Assembly: GCA_017440425.1 (NCBI GenBank) | Contig: JAFSHJ010000152.1 | Location: 1 to 8,882, forward strand | DNA from: Oscillospiraceae bacterium | GTDB lineage: Bacteria > Bacillota > Clostridia > Oscillospirales > Ruminococcaceae | Reading direction: 5' to 3' | DNA: 8,882 nucleotides | In this document: piece after piece, positions 1 to 6,004 of the stretch | How the letters are laid out: each line of letters opens with the position of its first letter | How positions within the stretch are numbered: the first letter of the stretch is position 1 | Program-made: the position numbers and the translations under genes | Notes under the pieces: model-generated | Told to the model about the DNA's origin: nothing | The model's database searches: none | The model's input: the letters and a program-made list of their open reading frames with translations, nothing else

Positions 1-1146
1 CGATTCGTAGTCCTCCATGTTGACGGAGCCGATGACCTGGGGCAGCCAGGGCGCATCCACAACGTAGACCTCCTGATCCATATATACATCGAACAGGCTG
101 CCCTCCTCCGGCTCGAAGAGTGCTTCCGGCTCCGGCTCGTAGACCTTGATGGGAGGGAGCTTCTCCAGCTCACGGGAGACAGCGTTGATGAGGGGCATAA
201 CGCCCTGATGGGTGATGGCAGAGAGCTCGAAGAAGAGGTAACCCTTGTCTTCGATGAATTTTCTGAAATCTGCGATCTGTTCGGGTGTGGCCATGTCGCA
301 TTTGTTGGCAGCAACGATCTGCGGACGGTCGGCAAGCTCGGGGTTGAAGGAGCGCAGCTCACGGCAGATTATCTCGTAATCCTCTTTGGGGTCGCGCGCT
401 TCGCTGCCGGAAACATCAACAATGTGCAAAATAAGACGGCAGCGTTCCACGTGGCGAAGGAACTCGTGTCCAAGACCCACACCGTCGCCTGCGCCTTCAA
501 TGAGCCCGGGGATATCCGCCATAACGAAGGAACGCTCCGCATCCACGCTGACAACACCCAGCACGGGGGTGAGTGTGGTGAAGGGATAGTTGGCGATCTT
601 GGGTTTTGCGGCGCTGCAAACCGAGATAAGGGTGGATTTGCCCACGTTGGGATATCCCACCAGACCCACGTCAGCCAGCAGCTTCAGTTCCAACTGAAGA
701 TCCAGCTTCTGTCCGGGCATACCCGGCTTTGCAAAGCGGGGCACCTGCCTTGTGGAGGTGGCAAAATGGCTGTTTCCCCAGCCGCCTTTGCCGCCCTTTG
801 CAATAACAACGGGCTCGTCGCCGGAGATATCCGCAACAACACGACCCGTCTCGGCCTCGGTGACAAGGGTACCCTTGGGCACCTTTATAATGAGATCTTC
901 CGCATCCTTGCCGTTGCAGCGTTTAGCCGCACCCGCAACGCCGTCGGGAGCAAAATATCTCTTTTTGTATTTGAATGTGGCAAGGTTGGAGATGTTGGTG
1001 TCTGCAACAAACACAACATCGCCGCCGCGACCGCCGTCACCGCCGTCGGGACCGCCTGCGGCAACATATTTTTCACGGCGGAAGGAGACAGCACCTGCGC
1101 CTCCGTCTCCGGCCTTAACGGTTATTCTGGCAATATCTTCAAACAT
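1..1146 (-). CDS. obg: GTPase Obg (ribosome assembly), 3' end cut by window edge
   Basis: Obg/CgtA is a GTPase that binds the 50S subunit and acts in late large-subunit assembly and stress responses. The window holds 382 codons from ATG at 1146; the frame is open to base 1, so the C-terminus is missing (family length is roughly 420-430). Residues 1 to about 158 form the glycine-rich Obg fold, with the typical start MFEDIARITVKAGDGGAGAV and a GGPDGGDGGRGG run at 31-42. The G domain follows: P-loop GYPNVGKST (164-172), switch I YPFTTLTP (187-194), DIPGLIEGA (211-219), NKCD (281-284) and SAI (309-311). An acidic linker near 336-348 leads into the start of the OCT domain. All GTPase motifs are intact. 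The start is supported by AGGAGGA at 1157-1163, ten bases upstream. No Spo0B-like gene lies between rpmA and obg. A terminator and a separate promoter suggest transcription apart from rpmA. Confidence 0.97.
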   Translation of the reverse strand, partial: MFEDIARITVKAGDGGAGAVSFRREKYVAAGGPDGGDGGRGGDVVFVADTNISNLATFKYKKRYFAPDGVAGAAKRCNGKDAEDLIIKVPKGTLVTEAETGRVVADISGDEPVVIAKGGKGGWGNSHFATSTRQVPRFAKPGMPGQKLDLQLELKLLADVGLVGYPNVGKSTLISVCSAAKPKIANYPFTTLTPVLGVVSVDAERSFVMADIPGLIEGAGDGVGLGHEFLRHVERCRLILHIVDVSGSEARDPKEDYEIICRELRSFNPELADRPQIVAANKCDMATPEQIADFRKFIEDKGYLFFELSAITHQGVMPLINAVSRELEKLPPIKVYEPEPEALFEPEEGSLFDVYMDQEVYVVDAPWLPQVIGSVNMEDYES

Positions 1147-1170
1147 ATCGGGGATGTCCTCCTGAAAATC

Positions 1171-1182
1171 GGTCTCACGACC
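1171..1182 (-). other. Small GNRA-tetraloop hairpin in the obg leader
   Basis: In the obg mRNA leader GGTC-GTGA-GACC forms a perfect 4-bp stem closed by a GUGA tetraloop of the GNRA type. It ends 7 bases before the AGGAGGA ribosome-binding site. It could shape the leader or mRNA stability, but a stem this short may be chance. Confidence 0.3.
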
Positions 1183-1214
1183 AAAAACAAATTAGCAAAA
1201 AAGCTTACAGCTAT

Positions 1215-1243
1215 ATTATAAACTATTTTTCCGCATTTAACAA
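1215..1243 (-). promoter_or_regulatory. Predicted sigma-A promoter of obg
   Basis: On the minus strand a perfect -10 box TATAAT (1215-1220) follows a -35-like TTGTTA (1238-1243) with the optimal 17-base spacer. Transcription would start near 1208, giving a leader of about 60 bases before the obg start at 1146. The -35 box lies immediately after the hairpin that ends the rpmA transcript, which supports independent transcription of obg. The -35 matches the consensus at four of six positions. Confidence 0.6.
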
Positions 1244-1244
1244 C

Positions 1245-1271
1245 AAATCCCGAGTATAAAACTCGGGATTT
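1245..1271 (-). terminator. Probable intrinsic terminator after rpmA
   Basis: A perfect 11-bp inverted repeat, AAATCCCGAGT and its complement around a 5-base loop, begins 23 bases after the rpmA stop. On the minus strand the 3' arm ends in ATTT and is followed by GTTGTT, so the U-tract is imperfect but U-rich. It would end the rplU-prp-rpmA transcript before the obg promoter. Read on the plus strand, the hairpin is followed by AGGTGTGA and only then by a T-run, a poorer fit. Confidence 0.7.
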
Positions 1272-1294
1272 AGGTGTGATTTTTTTAAATCAAA

Positions 1295-1576
1295 TTACTG
1301 AACGGGATAGATGCTGACCTGCTTGCGGTCGCGGCCAAGTCTCTCGAACTTAACTTTGCCGTCAACAAGAGCAAACAGAGTGTCGTCAGAACCGATGCCT
1401 ACGTTCTGTCCCGGATGGATGTGAGTTCCGCGCTGGCGAACGAGGATGTTGCCTGCGAGAACAAACTGGCCGTCAGCGCGCTTAACGCCGAGACGTTTGG
1501 ATTCGGAATCGCGTCCGTTCTTTGTGGAACCAACGCCTTTTTTATGTGCAAAGAACTGCATACTAAGACGGATCAT
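1295..1576 (-). CDS. rpmA: 50S ribosomal protein L27, precursor with cleavable N-terminus
   Basis: L27 is a large-subunit protein whose N-terminal tail reaches the peptidyl-transferase centre. The 93-residue product opens with MIRLSMQFFA and then the conserved HKKGVGSTKNGRDSESKRLG, as in bacterial L27. In Firmicutes L27 is made with a short leader ending in FFA that the protease Prp removes; here cleavage after Ala10 would expose HKKGVGST. That is why ATG at 1576 is preferred over the internal Met6 start, which would destroy the site. The prp stop codon abuts this start (TAAATG) and GGAGG at 1585-1589, inside the last prp codons, is the ribosome-binding site with 8-base spacing, so translation is probably coupled. 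A hairpin terminator follows the gene. Confidence 0.98.
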   Translation of the reverse strand: MIRLSMQFFAHKKGVGSTKNGRDSESKRLGVKRADGQFVLAGNILVRQRGTHIHPGQNVGIGSDDTLFALVDGKVKFERLGRDRKQVSIYPVQ

Positions 1577-1960
1577 TTATTTTTCCTCCATAACTGTTAA
1601 TCGAATTGTTCCTCTGTACTGTTCCGAAATTTCTTTAAGGTTCAGCCAGAGTGCCTCAAGGATAGCTTGAGCGGCGCAGTTTACGCGCTCATCGGCGATG
1701 CTTTCGGTAATAGTCAGCGTTACGAGATTTTCTTTCACCCTGACATCCGCTTTCGCCGGAATAATGTCTGTAAGTGCGTTTGCGGAAAGCTGAACTGCCG
1801 ACGATACCGCCGCACAGACTATATCTTCGCCGCTGTCCGCATAACCGGCGTGTCCCGATACTTCAAACCCAACCAAAGCCTTTTTGGCATTGCGGCGGTG
1901 GGAGATGATTCCTTCCGCCAAAGGTCTGTCCGCTCTCTCTTTAAAGATGGCTTTTATCAC
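1577..1960 (-). CDS. prp: Ribosomal-processing cysteine protease Prp (YsxB family)
   Basis: Prp removes the N-terminal extension of L27, a step shown to be essential in Staphylococcus aureus. The 127-residue protein has the family core SGHAGYADSGEDIVCAAVS with catalytic His37 and Cys49; their 12-residue spacing equals that of S. aureus His22/Cys34. It is longer than the usual 105-112 residues because about 15 extra residues, basic around SHRRNAKK, lie between the first strand (MIKAIFK) and the second (LVGFEVSG). The start is GTG, not ATG, supported by GGAGGA at 1969-1974 eight bases upstream. Its place between rplU and rpmA is the standard Firmicutes arrangement, 33 bases after rplU and directly abutting rpmA, its substrate's gene. 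No membrane segment or signal peptide is seen, so it should act in the cytosol. Confidence 0.95.
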   Translation of the reverse strand: MIKAIFKERADRPLAEGIISHRRNAKKALVGFEVSGHAGYADSGEDIVCAAVSSAVQLSANALTDIIPAKADVRVKENLVTLTITESIADERVNCAAQAILEALWLNLKEISEQYRGTIRLTVMEEK

Positions 1961-1993
1961 TTTCGGGATCCTCCGATTCAGACGTTTGCGTTG

Positions 1994-2305
1994 TTACGCA
2001 TTGATACCCATGATCTGGATCTTTGTATAGGGCTGTCTGTGACCCTTCTTGCGCTTGGAGTCTTTCTTGGAGCGATAGGTGAAAACGACAACTTTCTTGT
2101 TCTTGCCGTTTTTGATAACCTTTGCGTTTACGGAAGCACCTTCAACATAAGGAGCGCCTGCAACGATTCCGTCTTCTTTACCAACTGCTACTACATTGTT
2201 GATAACGATATCCGAGCCTGCTTCTGCTTCGAGCTTTTCGATGAAAACGATATCGCCCTCGGATACGCGATACTGTTTTCCGCCTGTTTCAATTACTGCG
2301 TACAT
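1994..2305 (-). CDS. rplU: 50S ribosomal protein L21
   Basis: L21 binds 23S rRNA in the large subunit. The 103-residue product is full length and typical from end to end: MYAVIETGGKQYRVSEGD at the N-terminus, a central beta-rich part with GAPYVEGASV, and a lysine/arginine-rich C-terminal region KRKKGHRQPYTKIQI that contacts rRNA. ATG at 2305 is preceded by AGAGGA (2312-2317) with a 6-base spacing. It is the first gene of the rplU-prp-rpmA unit. Upstream lie a strong predicted promoter and a structured leader, so feedback by L21 on its own mRNA is plausible, by analogy with the known L21 leader family in Firmicutes. Confidence 0.98.
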   Translation of the reverse strand: MYAVIETGGKQYRVSEGDIVFIEKLEAEAGSDIVINNVVAVGKEDGIVAGAPYVEGASVNAKVIKNGKNKKVVVFTYRSKKDSKRKKGHRQPYTKIQIMGINA

Positions 2306-2385
2306 TGATAATCCTCTTTTTCTTTAGGTCTCGCTAACCAAGGCGGCGCCTGAAGGCGCACTTAAAAAGCCTCTTATATGCGGCA
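2306..2385 (-). promoter_or_regulatory. Structured rplU mRNA leader, possible L21 leader
   Basis: Between the predicted transcription start (about 2385) and the rplU start lies a leader of about 80 bases. It contains a perfect 5-bp stem GCGCC-TTCA-GGCGC (2346-2359), followed by GCC and then TTGGTTAGCGAGACCTAAAG, which can fold with GGT pairing to ACC. This stem plus TTAGCGAGACC block resembles, from memory, the L21 leader family (Rfam L21_leader) found upstream of rplU in low-GC Gram-positives. No intrinsic terminator is seen in the leader, so any control would more likely act on translation. The family match has not been computed. Confidence 0.5.
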
Positions 2386-2391
2386 AAGCTT

Positions 2392-2420
2392 ATTTTATCA
2401 TATATTAAGCCCTCTGTCAA
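2392..2420 (-). promoter_or_regulatory. Strong predicted sigma-A promoter of rplU-prp-rpmA
   Basis: On the minus strand a perfect -35 box TTGACA (2415-2420) and a -10 box TAAAAT (2392-2397, five of six consensus bases) are separated by exactly 17 bases. The spacer is AT-rich next to the -10. This is close to the best vegetative promoter possible and suits a ribosomal protein operon. Transcription should start near 2385. The first two bases of the -35 box belong to the palindrome at 2419-2446. Confidence 0.85.
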
Positions 2421-2446
2421 GAGGAAAATGCTTGATTTTTCCTCTT
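2419..2446 (+). terminator. Palindrome between helD and rplU, terminator-like on the plus strand
   Basis: AAGAGGAAAA (2419-2428) and TTTTCCTCTT (2437-2446) form a perfect 10-bp inverted repeat with an 8-base loop. On the plus strand it is followed directly by more T, making a seven-T run to 2451, so it looks like an intrinsic terminator facing away from rplU. On the minus strand, after the helD stop, it has an A-run in front but no T-run behind, so it is a weak helD terminator. It overlaps two bases of the rplU -35 box. It may block antisense transcription, protect the helD mRNA 3' end, or act as an operator. The inverted repeat is certain; its role is inferred. Confidence 0.5.
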
Positions 2447-2458
2447 TTTTTGCGGTTT

Positions 2459-4672
2459 TTATACCTCCAGCAGAGGGGTGAGCTCCCCTGCAAACAAAAC
2501 AGAGAGCTTGTGCATTGCACGGGTGAGTGCAACGTATAAAAGTCCCGCATTTTCGGTGGAATATCGGGCGCTGTCCGCATTCCAGATCACAACTGCATCG
2601 AACTCAAGCCCCTTCACCATGTTAACGGGGAAGACGGTGACACCGCCGCTGTATTCCTCGTCGCCGCTGCAGGCAAGCGAGAGGTCCAGCTTTTCGGAGA
2701 GAAGGGAGTGGGCGATCTCCGCCTCTGCCCTGGTGCGGGCAACAACAGCCACCGAGCGCATACCCTCGTCAAGATATCCATTTATGATATCCGCAGCCTT
2801 TTCGGCAAGCTCCTCCTCGCAGGAGCAGCGGCAGAGGGTTGGCTCTTCGCCGTGGCGGATGACCGGCTCGGTCCCATAGTGGGCGGCAGGCAGCTCTGCA
2901 AGCACACGGGCGGCAAAACGGGATATCTCAATGGTGTTGCGGTAGCTCTTTTTAAGGTTGAAGAACACGGAGTTCACATCGCTGAAGGGACCTTCCAGCA
3001 GAGCATCCCAGCTTGCAAGTCCGCAGGGAGAGAGGTTCTGCGCCGCATCGCCCATGACGGTGAAGATGCATTTGGGCAGGGCGGTCCGGAGGGCGGTGTA
3101 GCAGCTTGCGCCGTGATCCTGCGCCTCGTCGATGATGATGTGGCGCACGTTTTCCGCCATCTCAATGGGCTTAAAACGGCACTTTATAATGAGCATCATG
3201 CAGAGATCGATAAAATCGGGGGTGTTCTGCACAATGCCGTGGGCGGCAGCCTTTGCGGTGCCTTCCCACTCCGGGTGGTTGGCGGCCAGCCAGCCGAGAA
3301 ATTGGCGATAGAGGGTGGGCAGCGGCTTTTTGGGGATGCGGCGGTGATAGAACCGGCGCAGCTTAGCAATGTCGCTGTCCAGCGCCTGAAGGGTGCGCTG
3401 CTTTTCGTCAAAGGCCTCTGCGGTGGTGTTGAAGCGGCGGCTGTGGGAACGGGCGTTGATCTCGCCCACGTCGCGGGTGTAGATGAGGTCGATGGCGGAG
3501 GTGAGCTTGGTCTTTTTGTTGGCGGCGGCAAATTTAATGCGCTCGGAAACCACGTCTGCCAGCTGATAAAAGCTCATGCCACGGCGGTGGTCAACGATAT
3601 ATTTGATATCGTCGGAGAAGAGCAGCGGCACACCGTGGAGGGCGATGGGCTGTGGCTTGAATATGGCTGCCTGCAGCTCGTCCAGCCACTCGGAGAGCAG
3701 AGCGGCAAAGGCGAGGGTGCTTTTTGGGGCGGCATCCTCACGGGGATATCTTGGGGGAATGCCGTCGAAATCTTTGCAGCCGTCATCGGAGAGCAGCTTC
3801 AGCAAAAACTCCGCAAAGGTGACGGAGCAGACGCTGTTCACTTCCAGATCGGGCAGCATGGCGGTGATATATTTTAAAAACAGCTTGCTGCCGCCGATGA
3901 CGTAGAACTCGTCTTCCTTGAATTTGTCACGGTAGTTATAGGTTATCCAGGCGAGGCGGTGCATGGCGACGGTGGTTTTTCCGCTGCCCGCCGCACCCTG
4001 AACGATAACGTTTTTCCAGGGGCTCTCTCTTATAATGTTGTTCTGATCCTGCTGAATGGTCGCCACGATATCGCTGAGGACTGCGCTGCGGTTTTTGCCG
4101 AGATATTTTATCAGCAGCTCGTCGTTTGCCACCATGTCGGTGTCGTAAAAATCCAGCAGCTCGCCGTCTTCTATCTCAAAAGTGCGTTTGAGGTGCAGGT
4201 CAACGCCGAATTCCTCACCGGAGGCACAGTAGCTTGCCTTGCCGGGAGCAGCGTCGTAATAGAGACTTGCAACGGGTGCGCGCCAATCGGTGACCAGCTG
4301 GGTGCCGTCAAAATCGGTTATGCCGTTTCGTCCGATGTAAAGGCGGTGGGTGCGCTCCTCTTCGGTGAGCGGCTCTTCCTCTTCATCCTCAAATTCTGCG
4401 TCTATTCTTGCAAAATAGGGACGGGTGAGGGCGGCATAGTGGGAATTCACCTGCTTATCCAGCACGCTTTGCAGGCTGATGCCTACCATAAGCTCGTTGT
4501 AGAGATCCACGTTTTCGGGATTATATTGCTGAATAAGGCTGTCTACCTGCTTGTCTATGGCAGCTTTTTCATCCTCCATCACCTCAAGGTTTTCGGCAAC
4601 GGTGGCAATGGTTTGGTCAAGATGAAGCTCTTCCGATTCACGCTCGGAGAGAATAGGGATCTGTTCTTCCAT
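2459..4672 (-). CDS. helD: HelD-like ATPase (RNA polymerase recycling factor, UvrD/Rep superfamily)
   Basis: The 737-residue protein has the layout of Firmicutes HelD, an ATPase that binds RNA polymerase and frees it from stalled or terminated complexes (B. subtilis HelD is about 770 residues). Residues 1 to about 100 are helical and coiled-coil-like, ending in an acidic stretch EFEDEEEE (93-100), and match the arm HelD inserts into the polymerase secondary channel. The HelD-typical YIGRNGI (112-118) and DWRAPVASLYYD (129-140) follow. Helicase motifs are Walker A GAAGSGKT (226-233), DEAQD (515-519), GDAAQN (541-546), the YRNT region (573-580), VKGLEFDAVVI (686-696) and YVALTRA (713-719). All are intact, so ATPase activity is expected. 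The start is supported by AGAGGTG (4680-4686). A terminator sits 28 bases upstream. A different UvrD-like role is possible but the N-terminal layout favours HelD. Confidence 0.88.
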   Translation of the reverse strand: MEEQIPILSERESEELHLDQTIATVAENLEVMEDEKAAIDKQVDSLIQQYNPENVDLYNELMVGISLQSVLDKQVNSHYAALTRPYFARIDAEFEDEEEEPLTEEERTHRLYIGRNGITDFDGTQLVTDWRAPVASLYYDAAPGKASYCASGEEFGVDLHLKRTFEIEDGELLDFYDTDMVANDELLIKYLGKNRSAVLSDIVATIQQDQNNIIRESPWKNVIVQGAAGSGKTTVAMHRLAWITYNYRDKFKEDEFYVIGGSKLFLKYITAMLPDLEVNSVCSVTFAEFLLKLLSDDGCKDFDGIPPRYPREDAAPKSTLAFAALLSEWLDELQAAIFKPQPIALHGVPLLFSDDIKYIVDHRRGMSFYQLADVVSERIKFAAANKKTKLTSAIDLIYTRDVGEINARSHSRRFNTTAEAFDEKQRTLQALDSDIAKLRRFYHRRIPKKPLPTLYRQFLGWLAANHPEWEGTAKAAAHGIVQNTPDFIDLCMMLIIKCRFKPIEMAENVRHIIIDEAQDHGASCYTALRTALPKCIFTVMGDAAQNLSPCGLASWDALLEGPFSDVNSVFFNLKKSYRNTIEISRFAARVLAELPAAHYGTEPVIRHGEEPTLCRCSCEEELAEKAADIINGYLDEGMRSVAVVARTRAEAEIAHSLLSEKLDLSLACSGDEEYSGGVTVFPVNMVKGLEFDAVVIWNADSARYSTENAGLLYVALTRAMHKLSVLFAGELTPLLEV

Positions 4673-4700
4673 ACGGTATCACCTCTTCGGGAGAGAGTTC

Positions 4701-4732
4701 AATAAAACTGCGCCCCGTGGTTCGGAGCGCAG
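4701..4732 (-). terminator. Strong intrinsic terminator after the metabolic cluster
   Basis: On the minus strand CTGCGCTCCG and CGGGGCGCAG form a 10-bp GC-rich stem (one U-G pair) with the 5-base loop AACCA, followed by TTTTATT (4701-4707). This is a textbook intrinsic terminator. It begins 25 bases after the stop codon of the phosphoglycerate-mutase-like gene. Its end is only 28 bases from the helD start codon, so it could also act as an attenuator in the helD leader. On the plus strand no T-run follows, so it works in one direction only. Confidence 0.9.
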
Positions 4733-4757
4733 GAAACTGAAGTGCAGATGTGAAAAA

Positions 4758-5978
4758 TCAGATAAAATCTCCGCTGAGAAGCCTGGACATAAGCTTGTGT
4801 GCCTCGGGGAGATAGAGTCCGGTGGTCTTTGCCAGCTCTTCGGTGTAGCGCTCTGTGGGGAGTGCGCCCTCCTTATCGGAGCGGTAGAGCACGAAAGGCA
4901 CGGGGTCGCTGACGTGGGTGCGGAGCTCATAGGGTGTGGGATGGTCGGGCATGAGCAAAACGGAGAAATCCTCGCCGTCCTTGCGGAGCTCGTCCATGAT
5001 ATAGCCGAGTATTTCGGAATCGATGAGTTCGATGGAGCGCACCTTGTTCTCCAGCTCGTGGCGGTGTCCGCTCTCGTCGGGAGCTTCCACGTGGATGTAT
5101 ACCACGTCGCAGCCGCCGCGGAGAAGCTCAAGTGCAGCCTCTGCCTTGCCTTTGAAGTTGGTGTCGATGTTGCCGGTGGCGCCTTCCACCTCTGCAATTT
5201 TAAAGCCGATGCAGATGCCGATGCCCTTGAGCAGGTCAACAGCGGAGACCATGCCGCCCTTTTTGCCGTACATCTTTTCAAAGTTGCCGAGAGCGGGACG
5301 GGTGCCTTCGCCCCAGAACCAGCAGGAGGTGGCGGGACGGAGTCCTCTTTCAACGCGTGCCTTGTTGACGGGGTGGTCAACAAGCAGCTCACGGGAGCGT
5401 TTCATAAGTTCAAGCAGCTGTTCGCCGTATCTTCCGCCGGGCAGGTGATCTTTAATGCACTTGCCGGAGATATCGTGGGGAGGTGTGAGGAGGCTGCCTG
5501 TCTCTGCGTGGTGCATGACCAGGCAATGGCGGTAGCTGATGCCGGGGTTGAAGCTGATATCTTCGGTGCCCAGCTTCTCGTTGATATAGTTTATCAGCTG
5601 TGTGGATTCCGCTGTGGTTATCTCATCGGAGGAGTAGTCCACCATAACGGCATCCTCATAGTTTTCGGTGTCGGAGAGGGTGACGAGGTTGCAGCGGAAG
5701 GTGACGTCGTCATCCGCAAGGGTGATGCCCATGCTGACAGCCTCCAGCGGAGAGCGTCCGCTGTAGCAATCTGCGGGGTTATAGCCGATGGCAGCCATGT
5801 TTGCCACGTCGGAGCCGGGGGAGAAGCCGTCGGGAACGGTTTTTGCCATGCCCACAACACCGTGAGCGGCAAGAAGATCCATATTGGGCTTGTTTGCAGC
5901 CTCAAGGGGTGTTTTTCCGCCAAGCTCGGGGATGGGGAAATCCGCCATGCCGTCGCCCAGCATAACAATATATTTCAT
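4758..5978 (-). CDS. Cofactor-independent phosphoglycerate mutase family protein, probable alternative homoserine kinase
   Basis: This is a 406-residue alkaline-phosphatase-superfamily metalloenzyme of the archaeal-type phosphoglycerate mutase branch. Metal-site and catalytic motifs are intact: GDGMAD (8-13, Asp9), PGSDVAN (54-60, Ser56 the likely nucleophile), GYNPADCYSGRSPLEA (65-80), EAPDESGH (298-305, Asp301 and His305) and MPDHPTP (343-349, Asp345 and His346). ATG at 5978 is chosen because family members begin MKYIVMLGDGMAD and AGAAGGA (5986-5992) lies 7 bases upstream; an ATG at 6029 would overlap thrC and add 17 unrelated residues. Two roles compete. The family name implies interconversion of 3- and 2-phosphoglycerate. 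However, a bacterial subfamily often adjacent to thrC has been proposed as a homoserine kinase replacing ThrB, and this sequence and position fit it. No GHMP-type ThrB is in the window. Family assignment is sure, substrate is not. Confidence 0.85.
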   Translation of the reverse strand: MKYIVMLGDGMADFPIPELGGKTPLEAANKPNMDLLAAHGVVGMAKTVPDGFSPGSDVANMAAIGYNPADCYSGRSPLEAVSMGITLADDDVTFRCNLVTLSDTENYEDAVMVDYSSDEITTAESTQLINYINEKLGTEDISFNPGISYRHCLVMHHAETGSLLTPPHDISGKCIKDHLPGGRYGEQLLELMKRSRELLVDHPVNKARVERGLRPATSCWFWGEGTRPALGNFEKMYGKKGGMVSAVDLLKGIGICIGFKIAEVEGATGNIDTNFKGKAEAALELLRGGCDVVYIHVEAPDESGHRHELENKVRSIELIDSEILGYIMDELRKDGEDFSVLLMPDHPTPYELRTHVSDPVPFVLYRSDKEGALPTERYTEELAKTTGLYLPEAHKLMSRLLSGDFI

Positions 5979-5985
5979 AGTATCG

Positions 5986-5992
5986 TCCTTCT
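5986..5992 (-). promoter_or_regulatory. Ribosome-binding site that decides the start of the PGM-like gene
   Basis: AGAAGGA lies 7 bases before ATG 5978 in the 26-base gap after the thrC stop. It supports this start over the in-frame ATG at 6029, which lies inside thrC. Confidence 0.75.
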
Positions 5993-6004
5993 GTATCGGT
6001 AAAA

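Noticed and set aside
208..1221. Open frame of 337 codons on the plus strand
   Set aside because: It is antisense to obg, which has every GTPase motif and a good ribosome-binding site. The plus-strand product resembles no family and is rich in shadow-type Gly, Ala and Val runs.
1295..1561. rpmA start at the internal Met6
   Set aside because: It would remove most of the FFA-type leader needed for Prp processing, and GGAGG at 1585-1589 is correctly spaced for ATG 1576.
2708..3877. Open frame of 389 codons on the plus strand
   Set aside because: It lies wholly within helD on the opposite strand. GC-rich third positions in helD suppress stops in this antisense frame. No recognisable domain or convincing ribosome-binding site.
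3959..4705. Open frame of 248 codons on the plus strand
   Set aside because: It is antisense to the N-terminal and Walker A half of helD and runs into the terminator hairpin. No family features.
4797..6002. Open frame of 401 codons on the plus strand
   Set aside because: It mirrors the phosphoglycerate-mutase-like gene almost exactly. The minus-strand product has intact metal-binding motifs and the plus-strand one has none.
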